Below are positions 1-11,256 of a stretch of DNA of 64,000 nt, one piece after another. The notes below the pieces were generated by a model that was not told the DNA's origin, did no database searches, and was given only the letters and a program-made list of their open reading frames with translations. The position numbers and the translations under genes are program-made. The first letter of the stretch is position 1; each line of letters begins with the position of its first letter. Source of the stretch: Paramarasmius palmivorus (lineage: Eukaryota > Basidiomycota > Agaricomycetes > Agaricales > Marasmiaceae); NCBI GenBank assembly GCA_037176845.1, contig JAYKXP010000139.1, positions 54,124 through 118,123 of the forward strand, in the 5' to 3' direction.

Positions 1-164
1 AAACCATCCTTGCTTCCGTTCCAGATTCCACCAGACGATGAGGTATGAGTTGAGGAAATGAAGCGATTGTGTTGCCATATATTGCATTAAATGGGATGCT
101 CGAAATTGAGAGCTATCTGCACCGGATTGGCCCTTCCCGAAACTTTCACCCTGTAGAATAGATG

Positions 165-1140
165 ACCAGGGGGCGGCGACACGATACGCCTGATGCTCGC
201 CGGGAAATCGACGTTTGGCGGGAACCTAAACGGTCGAGCGTGTTGCCTTGCACCTTGAATGGTGATAACTCTTCGATAGGTGGCATTGACAGAGCTCAGG
301 ACTCTGGGACAGGTAAACCGGTTTCTGGAGCAGGGGGCAGGGAAATGGAAGGCGACACCACTAGGTTTGCACTCCTGCACTGCGGTGTTGAGGGTTGACA
401 GGATGCGAAAGTACGCCATCATGAGAGCATAGAGAGGTTCTGGCACTGGCTTAAAGATCTCTGAATGCTAGCTATTGGAAGGCCGGGTTATGTCGTGACA
501 CAGGGAGACCAGAAGGGATTCATGAGACGCAATGAGCATTAGGAAGGCGTACAGTGAGTTCACCAGATTCACTGGGGATATACGACACAACATCATCCCC
601 ACTGGATCGTTCACTGTAGCCGCTAGGACGCTCGTATGCCCATGTCCCCTTCGATTTTCCACCACGCAGTCGTTGTGAAGAGTAGCTGTAACTGAAAGCT
701 AATGAAACTCAGGACGTCAGCTCCACCAAGATAACCAATATACAAGACATACCTTGAGTCGTGAAGCTCGCCTTGGAGGTCCAAAGACACAAAGTCGACC
801 CCACAGTGATAATCGAAACCACCTGCGCTTTTGACAGATCCTGTGATATATTTGGATGGTTAACCATCCAGAATACCCAGAGCATCCGAGTCGCCTATTT
901 CTTCGGTGCATACGGAGTGTTAACACTCCGGAGCATTGTTCTAGGTGATAGCTGTAGAGAGTAGAGTAGAACGCGGTGGAAAAGACGCGGGAGACGTCAA
1001 GCTCTTGAAGATTAGATAATGATTAATCAGCAACACTTCCGCATCTAGATCTGGCAGCTGCCTTCAAGTACTGTTCATCTTCGATTTCTATTCTAAACTA
1101 CTTACTGGTGCTCCGAAGGGTTAACCCTTCGTTTTGCACT
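165..1140 (-). repeat. Dispersed repeat, copy A (inverted relative to B and C)
   Basis: Read on the minus strand, this stretch matches 11257-11970 (copy B) and 25411-26405 (copy C). It carries three GTTAAC-centred palindromes in the same order and spacing: P1 CGAAGGGTTAACCCTTCG at 1114-1131, P2 CGGAGTGTTAACACTCCG at 913-930 and P3 GGATGGTTAACCATCC at 854-869. The P1-P2 interval (about 200 bp) has imperfect inverted ends (GTTAAC followed within a few bases by CGGAGCAC), like a small TIR element or an LTR-like sequence. Beyond P3 the repeat contains a captured, decayed coding segment that ends in a PAM2-like motif (minus strand, 363-398). The outer ends of the homology are approximate. It is either a transposon that carried host sequence or a segmental duplication; I cannot tell which. 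Confidence 0.75.
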
Positions 1141-1149
1141 TCTATTCTC

Positions 1150-2340
1150 AATAAGATTACCGCTTTGTGGAATCATGCCCCGGCCCATATGCCTGCTAAC
1201 TACACTGGCACGCCTTCTCTAACAACCCTTTTGCTGGTTATCAGCCATAGTCTCAAGTTCAAAGTTCAACAATAATGATAAGACCGTCTTGGCTCTCACT
1301 TCAATCTTCCTCGGAACGGTAGTCTCTTCATGGTATCCCAATTCTACTAGGGCTACCGATTGTGCATTCAGGTCAATTGAAGATGGCCTGATGAAGCTGT
1401 TCATGTTTGTGTTTTTGCCTCTGGCGGTTTTCCGTCCTTCCACTGCTAATGTCTATTGCCGACAGTCATGGGTCCGGTATGATACTAGTGCAACGATATT
1501 GGTGTCTGTCACTCTCTAAAGCGTGAACAGATCGTCCACAAAACCCGTGTTTACTACAGACTCGGTGAAAGACAACGCGTCAGACATGAACCATTTCATT
1601 TGGTTGTAGGGAGGCATGTAAGGGAAACGCGCAAAGAAGAGACAGGTGCGCGTACATCTTGTTCCTCCTGAAACTCGAAGCCTTTATGCCAGTCTCCCCA
1701 GGCGGACTCGTCATTGCTCGACGGCTCGCTTGTATCTGCTGCATCAATCACCAGTACATCGACTATGTCGCTCGTGCTTCAGAGAGTTAACCATCTGTAT
1801 GGACCTGGCTCAACGACTTAGATTTGCCGAAAAAATTCCATCGTAATAGGTCACCTTAGGTCACTTGTCCCAGTTGACCGATCTGTCGTTGCGAATAATC
1901 CTCGGACCTCGCTTCTGGTACCCAGATCTAGAAATGGTTCTACAGAAGATTTCTATCGATTAAAATACATGCACCTCGCACGAGGCTTGTAACAACATTC
2001 CGAACCGATTGCACTGAGCGGTTCAAGCACACGGTACGAACCAAATTCCTGGCTTAAGCTCTCGCATAATCTTAAAGGAGCAACTCCCTAGGCTCGAATG
2101 ATTGAATCCACGCGTTGAGCATGTGTCTCTCCCACTAGTTGATATCCGACATTGCATCTGCAATGAGTGCATGCTCGAACTGCCCGGTTTGCGTTACTGG
2201 CAACTTGTGGCTTTTTGGGGTTCGCATGTCAGCCTCAGCTTCTACGATCATTCGAATATTGGTAACGCCTAACACATTTCATTCACGATGATGTTGTGCA
2301 CCAAAGTTCATTGCACTTTGCCCGTTTTCAGCGGTCGTGG
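1150..2340. other. No confident gene; possible decayed coding remnants
   Basis: No reading frame here closes with plausible splice sites. Around 1260-1470 (+) there is a hydrophobic coding-like stretch. Around 1500-1745 (-) there are two adjacent coding-like frames that do not join without a frameshift. I could not assign either to a family. From 1850 to 2340 I see nothing beyond ordinary sequence. Confidence 0.4.
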
Positions 2341-2352
2341 CTTAGATCTCTT

Positions 2353-2358
2353 TATAAA
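2353..2358 (+). promoter_or_regulatory. TATA box of the 2403 gene
   Basis: TATAAA lies inside TTTATAAAGA, about 50 bp upstream of the ATG at 2403, a normal fungal core-promoter position. This supports the small gene that follows. Confidence 0.5.
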
Positions 2359-2402
2359 GAGACCCCTTGGAGGACTCCAAGTTCATCATCATTGTCATTG
2401 TC

Positions 2403-2982
2403 ATGTCGCGCAATGTGTTCTCCGGTGCCATGCGTCGTGACAATTCAGATCTTTTCCAATGGGAGCTAACATGATTCACAGGTTCACGAAATGGTGTCGG
2501 CCCACGCCACCATGATTTCCGCTACCAATGCAGTATTGGAAGTTCAAGAAGACCGTTTGGGAACCGTCGAGCTTGATCTCAAGGTATACAAGGTATGTGG
2601 CCAACATACAGGCGATGAACAAGACTGATAGGGCTCTCTACTATACATAGCATTTCGTGGACGATCTAGTGAAGGAACACAGAAGCATACATCGCTACCT
2701 GCAATCAATTTCAGATGAAAACAAGGTCAGAACTACTCGTAAATTATGACAGGCTGTCTCAACGGCTGTTCTCAGGCATTGCAGAATGACCTCGCAGTGC
2801 TGCATGTTACACTGGGGCGCAGAAGACTGGATGGAGGGTCGATGCTAAGTGATGGGAATGCGAATCAGGTAGGCGAGACCGAGACCGTAATTCGGAAGAA
2901 TTAACTCACATTAAGATACCAGTTTTTGTTTTGGCTTTGTGCCATGCTTCTCGCTGCAAGCCTCGCCAAGATGATTATTTAA
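2403..2982 (+). CDS. Small coiled-coil, tail-anchored protein (hypothetical)
   Basis: This gene is too fragmented to appear as an open reading frame. Its exons are 2403-2414, 2482-2592, 2651-2725, 2776-2868 and 2923-2982. All four introns (67, 58, 50 and 54 nt) are GT-AG and phase 0, and together they give a 116-residue protein. Residues 5-97 are hydrophilic with heptad-like leucine/valine spacing (for example KHFVDDLVKEHRSIHRYL), followed by a C-terminal hydrophobic segment (FLFWLCAMLLAASL), lysine and the stop. That architecture fits a tail-anchored membrane protein such as a SNARE-like or Fis1-like adaptor, but no family motif is recognised. The four-residue first exon and its GTGTTC donor are the weakest part; the start could lie at an internal ATG. 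A TATA box at 2353 supports transcription. Confidence 0.6.
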
Positions 2983-3204
2983 CGTACATCTGAGTACATG
3001 TATGATTCCAATATGATATAGCGCACGAAATCTTTCTGAATATCAAAATATGTTTCATAAGCAAAGTCGTTGGTGCTGAAGTGTCCAATCAATTTGAAGA
3101 GATGTCTATTCCTACTACTAGCCGCACCAGTTGAACTGCCTTTTTGGGTTGACACCACATGACATCAATGTCTTCCACTTCCCTCACGATTCGAAGTTGC
3201 ACAC

Positions 3205-3286
3205 CGGAGTGTTAACACTTCGCATGTACTGTAACTTGGAACCACAGAGTTGGAATTCTGCATGTACTCTGGATGGTTAACCATCT
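3205..3286 (+). repeat. Relic pair of GTTAAC palindromes (P2-P3 type)
   Basis: CGGAGTGTTAACACTTCG at 3205-3222 and GGATGGTTAACCATCT at 3271-3286 are imperfect versions of palindromes P2 and P3 of copies A-C. Their start-to-start spacing is 66 bp, against about 61 bp in the better copies. No P1 is visible upstream. The sequence between and around them is diverged, so this is probably an older copy of the same element. Confidence 0.55.
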
Positions 3287-3960
3287 AAAATGTACACAGA
3301 ATACGCTAGATTTCTGGGAATTGGACCTATGAGTATGTCTACGGTGTTTCTCGTTCGTATCATTCACGTACTGAACCTCGTTCACATTTAGACCGCTCTC
3401 TAGCTGAATATATTCGGCATTTTTAACCTGAGGGGCATCTTGCGTTTTCGGCTGGATCAGAGACGATCAGTAGGATGACGCGTCATATATTCCTGGTTGC
3501 TGCACCAAATCCGATGCATCTCTTAATCTATTTCAGTCCTTCCGTCATTAACTGGGATCTTCAATTCACATCTGGCCCGAGGATCTTCATATATAGAGGT
3601 CAACATAAGATGTTGACCTCGTCCGGGATCAGGTCGCGCTGCCAATAGGTGGAACCAATTCTCAAGCTTTCCAAGTACTCGTGCTAATCTTGCAACCTTG
3701 ACCGTTTTACCGTATAGGGTAGACTGAACTCACCCAGGCCTGATAATCGATTGGATAGCAACGTTTTCATCACCAGGATTCAATCGTTGTCGCTCCCATG
3801 CATGATTCACATGGGTGCCGGAAATGTGTCAGATGCTCTTCTTAAGAGCATCGATCCCTTATTCTTCTCTGTGTTGAGATATCTCTGCGATACATGGAAA
3901 CGTCCCAGTAAGTGTTTCGTAGTATACAGGCAATTTGTACTGACTGCACTTCAGCGCGAT
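3287..3960. other. Intergenic, no gene recognised
   Basis: Short open stretches occur, such as one starting near 3751 (+), but none carries a recognisable motif or convincing splice sites. An upstream exon of the F-box gene could lie here. Confidence 0.4.
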
Positions 3961-3967
3961 TTTCCCA

Positions 3968-5216
3968 ATGGAAGTATGGCATAACATCCTCCAACGGGTT
4001 CCACTGAAAACTCTACTGGGAGTTATTCGTACCTCGAGGCGGCTCCAAGACGTTTCCACCACTATCATCTATCGAAACGTACACTTGCGTTCATCCTATG
4101 CGCTCCTCCTTTGTTTCAAAACGTTACGTTCCAATATAGCCGCGGCGAACTCCATACGGCGCCTTGTCATGTAAGGCCTTCTCGAACCAGTGGTCATGAT
4201 TAGATGTTAAAGTTATTGTTACAGACAGATCGACCTGAGACAGCCAACAAAAGCAATGGTTGAGCTCATCCATGGGTCAATTCAAAGATTGCTTCGCCTC
4301 GTTCATTTAGAGATCCGTCTACCAATCTTGTCAATCCCCGATATTGGACAAGCATTTTCTGCAATACGTTTTCCTCATTTATCCGTTGTCGAGTTCCATT
4401 CTCCTATCACGATCTCTGTCATGGAGTTCGTCCTCAGACATAGCGAAACCCTGACATCTGTAGTCCTCCGTTCACCTTCATTCCATGCTCTCCGCTTCAA
4501 TGCATTGTCGAGCTTACCTGGCCAACTGGTTCACGGCCGAGTCTTCCGTAGGCTAACATCAGTCGCAGGCACGGTTGACAATGCTTCCTATATGCTTCAC
4601 GCTGTCCTTCCGAGCCTTGAAAACATTGACGTTGTCCTCAGGCACGAAGTTGGAGAAAGCCTCTCGGCTTTTTTGCGTTTATGCAATGTAAGCAATGGAT
4701 CACTATCGCTGCGCAACAGGGGGTGGAATATCCAGCTATTATCACACGTATCGCAGTCAGCCTCTGGGCTTCGGAAACTCACGATCGAATGTAATTTTGA
4801 GGGAGCAGAGGATATGCTAGAGAATAGGGGTTTTGAATACACGGTGCGACATGATTGGTTCTTCCATCTCCTTCAGGTTTTCATGATACTATAGCACGTT
4901 GCGGATCAAATCGAGGACACGTTGCAGAGGTTTCAGGGCCTACAAGAGCTGCGCTGGTTTACTTTGCCGTTAACTCATGCGTATGAGTTCCAGCGGGATT
5001 TAGAACTAATCAGTCGGTTCAGTGAAGTGTGCCCGTCACTTCGAACTTGTCAACTGCCTCGTAGGCTTTTTGGTTAGCTTTATGGCTAGGCTCATAGCTT
5101 TTGAACAGGATCCGCCGTTTGGGATAAAATCTGTGGCACATTCTGGATACCCCGTAGCGTGGACTGGAGACAGTCTAGAGTTTCGGCGCATGACTGGCTA
5201 TTTCATGCCTTATTAA
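3968..5216 (+). CDS. F-box domain protein
   Basis: Exons 3968-4170, 4225-4843, 4895-5060 and 5098-5216 give about 368 residues. The N-terminus (MEVWHNILQRVPLKTLLG, then a TSRRLQDVSTTIIY stretch) matches the F-box pattern common in Agaricomycete F-box proteins, which recruit substrates to SCF ubiquitin ligases. The body is leucine-rich without clear repeats, and the end has the usual VCPSLRTCQLP-type block. Introns 1 and 2 (54 and 51 nt) are well supported by frame. Intron 3 (37 nt) is unusually short and was chosen because it keeps the frame and restores a sensible C-terminus, so the last exon is uncertain. An unexplained open stretch runs to 5398 in another frame. The substrate is unknown; these families expand rapidly. 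Confidence 0.65.
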
Positions 5217-5600
5217 CTGCAGAGTATCCCTTTCTGAATGCCCTTTTGGGCCATCTACGAAACCTTTCACCGAGAGCCAACGCTGCCGTTGTACGATACC
5301 TAGGATCACCAGTCAATCGCGAAGACGCTGTTGATGACATCATGCATTTGGGACAGCACTTTCAGTTGTGGGATTACGAAGAGTTATGGTTTCATTGACT
5401 GCTGCGGTTTACTGATGTACATATACTAGTATTGTCAATGTTCTATTTCATTGGAACTCCCGCCACATGACCTTTTCCGAAACCGAATGATGCAGCCCTG
5501 CAAGTACACTATATCTGATCGCGTCAGTCCATAGCACGTTTCTGATACCTAATATCATTATAATCACGATCGGTTTTGCACGAGGATACATCCAGTGTCA

Positions 5601-5608
5601 TATATAAA
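5601..5608 (+). promoter_or_regulatory. TATA box of the 5652 gene
   Basis: TATATAAA lies 44-51 bp upstream of the ATG at 5652. It supports the choice of that ATG rather than a longer upstream frame. Confidence 0.5.
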
Positions 5609-5651
5609 GACTAGTTCTCAGCGTCGCCTGGTACATGTACATCTCCGGTCA

Positions 5652-6722
5652 ATGCTGTTCCACATTTCAGCCATTTTCGTTGTCTCTTTTCTTGCATCCC
5701 AGACCCTTTTCTCTTCGAGGGTCATTTCACCTCCCACATCCGATTCCTGGCTCCCCAAGGCAAATGGAGATTTCAAGAAGGTTTTGATTGTCACCAAAAG
5801 CCCCCGGGATTGCTTGACAAACCTCGTCCCCACTGTCCGAATGCTGGACCAGGGTCGGCACGAAGGGAAGGTGACCACGTTCGAATGCGCAACCGAACGC
5901 AAGTACGTTGTAATTTCTACCATGCAGATATTAGATTATGACGAATATCTAGGCGTTACCATGCGGCAGGTGCGGCAGGCAAATACAAGATCTTCGACTC
6001 GAGAGATGTATCCTCACTGGTGAAGCACATCATCAATAATAAGATAGACACTGTACGTGCTCGTCCTAACGTCTGCGGCAATGAATAATCAAACATGAAA
6101 CAAGATTTTGGTTGTTCAGTCCAGCCCCGACCTCCTGACCTCAATGACCTCAGCCTTCAGCTCCAGAAAAGATGTCAGTCGCAAAGTTTATACACTCGCC
6201 CCCTCGCCTCCTGCCACTCGTTATCTTGGTCCACTAGCTGTGCTTGCAATCAAGATTAACATCGCCTTGGACAAGATTGTACGAGAAGGTAGTGCTTTGG
6301 CTACGCATGTGAACCCCTACTCGGAGGTCACTTCTCGCCGACCGTCGCGCAGTGCGAGAGCTTCACCACCTACACCAGTAGTTTTTGCCTCTGACCTGCC
6401 CACTTGGTGGGCCATGATCAATTACGCGGGCAGATTTCGATCGCTTGGTCGTGCTCCTTGGTATCACTGGGTGTTTTCGCGATACGCATGGGTGAACGAG
6501 TGGAATGAGGTATGCTTGGGTCCTCCGTGTTCGTGAATGGAGCTAGTAGCGTACTTTGTGCTATGTTCGTGTACGTCGTGTAGCAGGACACGTAGAGTTA
6601 GAACTCAAAGAGCTAATGATTATCAGGAAGACACTTTCGGGCAGGATAACGGCCATATATATACAATCCACATCGCGAAACGCTTGTACCCGGAGGTGAA
6701 GCTTCAAGCTTTGATGTATTGA
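5652..6722 (+). CDS. Hypothetical protein with N-terminal signal/anchor segment
   Basis: Exons 5652-5902, 5953-6052, 6105-6509 and 6627-6722 join in frame to 283 residues with no stop. Residues 1-22 (MLFHISAIFVVSFLASQ) form a hydrophobic signal peptide or membrane anchor. Next come a lysine-rich patch and alternating beta/alpha-like segments (KKVLIVTKS; then DTILVVQSSPDLL; then VYTLAPSPP) that resemble a Rossmann-like nucleotide-binding layout, although no glycine-rich loop is evident. The C-terminal part has several Trp/Tyr residues (PWYHWVFSRYAW). I do not recognise the family. Introns 1-2 are 50-52 nt; intron 3 (117 nt) is longer than its neighbours and could be mis-modelled. It is probably an intact lineage-specific gene. 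Confidence 0.5.
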
Positions 6723-6822
6723 GGTAGCCAAATGCTAGGATGACACTCGCTCTAAACCGTAGATTTCAAGAATAAACATAAATTGGTCGAGGTTGAACAG
6801 TAACAAGGAAACCTAATGTCCG

Positions 6823-7133
6823 AGGAGGAAAATTCGGGGAGACGGCCGAGATGCGTTGTTCGAAGACAGCCCATTAGTTCAGTCGATCCTAGAAGCAAAA
6901 CCTTAGCCAAAGTGAGGTAGTGAGAGGTTGATAAGCCGTACCATATTGTGTCTTAAAACACGTTTAACCCTGCAATCCAAGGAGGAAAATTCGGAGAGAC
7001 GGTCGAGATGCGTTGTTCGAAGATAACCCATGAGTTCAGTCGATCCTGGAAGCAAAGCCTTAGCCAAAGTGAGGTAGTGAGAGGTTGATAAGCCGTACCA
7101 TATTGTGTCTTAAAACACGTTTAACCCTGCAAT
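6823..7133 (+). repeat. 157-bp direct tandem duplication (two units)
   Basis: Unit 1 (6823-6979) and unit 2 (6980-7133) are in direct tandem with period 157. Both begin AGGAGGAAAATTCGG and end CGTTTAACCCTGCAAT. They differ at only a handful of positions, mostly in the first half. No convincing reading frame crosses both. The duplication is recent enough to be nearly identical. Confidence 0.85.
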
Positions 7134-7156
7134 ACGCCGAAATACTGAGCATGTAC

Positions 7157-7438
7157 CTGCGCCAACGTAGACCGGCCAGAGAAGGCGTCCAGCAAGGAGG
7201 ATGAACCACTGATTTTATGGACACCAGAATCCCAGGAATGCACGGTGTAGGTCATCCCCACTGCGCCGTTCACTTTGGCCATTGAAGCGGAAAATCCAAG
7301 GAAACCGTTGAGCTGCGCCTATTTTATTGGTATATGATAGTCTGAGCCCGGATGTGTGCAAAAAAAAGGTCAAGATGTAACAAGACAGGTGTAAGACCCC
7401 GGACGTACCTTATAGAAAAGTCCAACATGCAACCTCAT
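7157..7438 (-). CDS. Possible 5' fragment of an unrecognised gene
   Basis: On the minus strand, an ATG at 7438 opens ten codons ending at a GTACGT donor. A 90-nt intron (7319-7408) then joins 54 in-frame codons (7318-7157) that end at a second possible donor. The predicted peptide (for example GFLGFSASMAKVNGAVGMTY) has coding character but matches nothing I know. The following exon would fall in or next to the 157-bp tandem duplication, which may have disrupted it. Treat this as a candidate only. Confidence 0.25.
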
Positions 7439-7488
7439 TTAGTCAGAAGATCTAGAACAGTTGCTGGATCTTGGACCACAGTACAGAC

Positions 7489-7513
7489 AAAGTGTTAACA
7501 CTCTGGAGCACTG
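7489..7513 (-). repeat. Isolated P2-type GTTAAC palindrome with flank
   Basis: AGTGTTAACACTCTGGAGCACTG matches the P2 end of copies A-C, including the GGAGCACTG flank and the following CATAGCTG, in copy A orientation. No P1 or P3 partner is recognisable nearby, so this is a solo end or a decayed copy. Confidence 0.5.
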
Positions 7514-7559
7514 TCATAGCTGCGAAGAGAAAGACGGATACGGTTTGTTTGTCGGAAAG

Positions 7560-8890
7560 GGGGTGTGAGACGGTCACGTCTGTTTTGATTTGATTTGTAA
7601 AATTCATACGCCCAAAATTCGTCCTCAGTCTTCGGCAACAGCCCTCAAAACCGATAGGACGCATAGATTTTCATCTCGCCTTTTCAGTGCAAGTTTTCTG
7701 GTTAAATGGTTGTTGATATGGATGCCTTGGCTCGGGTGCGTTGTCACTATCATGATGTCCTCCCCAAGTTGCTGACCCGCATACTAGCGAGCAACGACGA
7801 ATTATCCACCCATCCTCGATGTTTGTAGATTCAATCCAAAGTTTTTTGTCCGTGAATCCATCAGATATCGAGGCACGTATTTCTACGCGGTGGCACAAGC
7901 ACCATTTTCGTATACGGTTGCCGGAAAATCAAGCTTGTTGCCACGACACAACCCAGCCGTAACTCTACCCTGCCAGTCAGACAGTGTTTAGGGCGTATGT
8001 CAGGGATTTAATTGGCGAATTTTGGTACACCTAGGGAAACATGATCCTACAAACTCCGGGAAGTCCTGTATGTCGCTCATTTGTGCCACAAACAAGCTTT
8101 GGTTGACAGGCCACATCTAAGGAACAACGTAATGAGTACAAGGTGTACTAGGAGCTCACTGAGACGCACAGCACCTTTAAACCAATAGATCTAAACAATG
8201 TAATGAAGACGGAATGCCCTTTTGCGTGCGTACAAATCACACGCACCTCTAATCGTATTGGAGCAGTCTCGCAACGGCTGTAGCTTCCCCATCTGCAAGG
8301 TTAGGATGGAATCTTGAATCGTGCAACACGGCTGAAGTTATTTTTCTTCTCTCATTAGGCAGGGACTGAGACTCAGTACTCAATGGTCTTCGACAATTGA
8401 TAGTGACGCACTAGGTAGGGCGAACATCCTAGTTAGTAGATCTCCATACTGCAAACTTGGATGACGTCCGGGTCGTGCTGGGATGCTTTGGCATTCCGCC
8501 GGAATCGAAATCATTCAGCGCTGGGAACTCTCCAGTCCATTCTGTTGCGTTGATTATACGCTGGGCTATTTGCCTTTCCTTGTTCATCCTACACGGTGCA
8601 GTACTGATGCTTGAATTTCAGTTTGAACACTGGTCTTACGGCCCGAATGGAAAACTCACGGACGTATCCGGCCGATGCCGGTCCCTGTGTTCTTCGAGGT
8701 CAATCTGGAAGCTAGTAAAGAATAACAGATTAGTGGATCTCACAAGAGCAGAATGGGAGCAGGTATACTTGGTGATGGGTATGTATGAGGGAGGAAACGA
8801 ATGACCCTGTACATTGTACCCAAAATACCCAGCGTAATCTCATTCTTTCTTCTACACTATCTCCATCTTTTCTTGTTGTCCCGAAACTCT
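7560..8890. other. No confident gene
   Basis: Two short coding-like runs lie near 7700-7990 (+), in different frames. An uninterrupted frame at 8457-8804 (+, 115 codons) includes a hydrophobic segment (ALIIRWAICLSLFILHGAVL). None matches a family I recognise or joins to the RNA14-like gene at 8901. Confidence 0.35.
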
Positions 8891-8900
8891 GCCGACTCAT

Positions 8901-10974
8901 ATGCTTTCCTACATTCAGTACCACTTACCTACCTCCTCCAATGCAGAATGCATTCCCGCTGGGGTGGAAGTCGTTGATGAGCTCCTTCAACGTCTATCGA
9001 ACACTCCGCGCCATGCCATGTGGGGGCAACTCCTCAGCTTCGCGCAGCACGATGGTATTACCACCGTAAAATCCCTCGAAATCTATGAAGCTGCGCTTAG
9101 GTGCTTTCCAAGCACTGTAAGTCGGATACCACAGCATCCTCATGCTTCATGAATACTAACTTGTTGGCATAGCCAGCCTTGCAGGTAGCACATATCAAGA
9201 AAGCACTGTGTAGCAACAGCAATTACACTCCCGAGCAAATCATGAACTTTTTCGACTCGTACCTTAAACAACCTTCCGTCGCAATATGCACTCTCTACGT
9301 GTCGTTCGTTAGGTGAGTGGTAAACCTTATCATATTCTCATTAGCGTATATAACGACTATACAGGGACCAGTTTCGCACGTCCTCAATCCAAGAGACCTA
9401 TCGACTCGTTCTCAATCTCGTAGGACAGGAATATGAAAGTCATGAACTATGGACGCAGTACTTGGACTTATTGGAACAGGTGAGTAGTTCGAATTCCTGT
9501 TGGTATATCAATATTGATTTTTTCTAGGAAGGAGACCGTCAAGCCCTGCGGAAGGCACTCTATGAAGTGGTCAAGATACCGACCAAGAGTCTTCCGCATT
9601 TTTGGACTAGATTGCAGCATTTTGAGCGCAGTGGGTCGGGCGAGACCCAAGATTTTGGGCCCATTTTCCCGGCTCACACCCGCGCTCTGATTGCTCGCCA
9701 TCAAATCGAACACTACACGGAACTACTCTACCCTCCACCAGTAGCTGGGCCACACTATGCGGGTCTTTGCGGGGATACTTTACTTTTGCCTGCATCCCCG
9801 ATCGCTTCATTCTCCGACGGTCAACTGGTGCAACACTGGGAAGCCTACCTACGATGGGAGGAAAGCGATCCCCTCAAGCTCAAGGAGAGTAATATGGCAG
9901 CATATATTCAGCAATTGCAGAGTGCATACCATAAAGGAAGTGTTAGACTGAGGTTTTGTCCCGAGCTCTGGTAGGAACTCATCCTCTAACCTGGTCACTA
10001 CCGATAACCACTCAAAATCAACCAGGTACATGGAATATAAATGGTGGAACAGCATTGGCAGAGATACTAAGGCAATTGATAGGCTCCAAGAAGGCATTGA
10101 AGCAAACAAGGCGAGGTACGAACTAAATCACTTTGCCGGGCGACACTCAACGGAAGTTTATTAGCGTACTTATGAACCTTGCTCTGGCTGATGCCTTAGA
10201 GGCCAGAGGTGATCTCCCAAGTGCGGCAAGGGTTTATAAGGAACTCCTTCACGTCATCACTACCTCCCTGGACTTAGACTCTATCGCTCTTATACGACCA
10301 ATTGATGTTTCGAAAGATCTTACAGTGGTCTATTTGATGCTCATGCGCTTCACCTATCGTACTCAGGGCGTGCCTCCTGCTCAGTTTCTAGTCGGCCATT
10401 CAGCCAATGGTCCTTCAATACCCTGCTTGGTGTACGAAGAAGCAGCCCGGATGGAAATCGACTGTGGGGGTAGCAAGGCAAGCGCGCTTCAAGTGTTTGA
10501 GGCTGGGATGTTATATTACTCGAATGATCGGGATTTCCTCGTTTCGTATTTGGGTTGGCTCATCTCCGTCAACAAACGAAATTGTACGTGATCTATTCCC
10601 GCCTGATGTCTGAATGCAAACTCATCGCTCCTTTTAGTTGCTTGTGGACTATTCGAGTCTGCCAGTGCCAAATTTTCCCCATCAGATGCCGCGCCAATCT
10701 GGGATCTGTGGTCTCGATATATGTATCGCTGCGGTGACCTTGAGTCAATTCAACAATTAGAGCGGCGCATGGCAAAGATATATGGCTCAGGTATGCAAGA
10801 AATGTATTTACACTGAACTCAACTTATGATCAAACAGTGGATCTCCGTCTTTCTCTTGCACAACTCTTGGGAGGATGTTTCACCTTCACGCGCGATGTTA
10901 CGAAGAGTGGAGTGGCAGGTATGAATAGTTCGAGTGCGCAAGCAGAGAAGGCGAGACATTGCACTAGGTATTAA
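8901..10974 (+). CDS. RNA14-like: RNA14/CstF-77-like mRNA 3'-end processing protein, C-terminally short
   Basis: Eight exons (8901-9116, 9173-9312, 9365-9479, 9528-9970, 10026-10115, 10165-10583, 10638-10790, 10838-10974) join through 47-56 nt introns without a stop to give about 570 residues. The order of HAT (half-a-TPR) repeats follows the Suf domain of RNA14/CstF-77: an ELWTQYLDLLEQ block, then VKIPTKSLPHFWTRLQHFE, the LYPPP loop, HWEAYLRWEESDPL, FCPELWYMEYKWWNS and the late DLWSRYMYRCGDLESIQQLE repeat. RNA14 scaffolds the cleavage factor that binds the polyadenylation complex. After the last HAT repeat the frame ends quickly (stop at 10972-10974), so the C-terminal half, including the Rna15-binding region, is absent. 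This is unlikely to be the cell's only RNA14. It may be a truncated duplicate that could still dimerise. Confidence 0.7.
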
Positions 10975-11256
10975 TTCCTGTCCAACACTACAGAAGTTTG
11001 GGGGTTCGGGAGACGTTCTTGATAATATTAGTCCTTCTGAGGGTTATGTATGCGTACCGACCGAGCTGAGTAACAATACACATTCGATTCTCTGTTAGAT
11101 TTTGTTTGATAAGTTGCAAACACATTGCTATTTACCATGACGTCCTGACGGGGCCCACGGATGCATCTTCTCGGGTCGGAAGGGGCGTCGAGAGTGTTGT
11201 GTTGAAAAGAAGCAACGCAGCCAAAGATGCCATCATTGAGAGATAAAAGTGCAAAG
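10975..11256. other. Spacer, nothing recognised
   Basis: This is the sequence between the RNA14-like stop and palindrome P1 of copy B. I see no continuation of the RNA14 C-terminus here in any frame. Confidence 0.4.
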
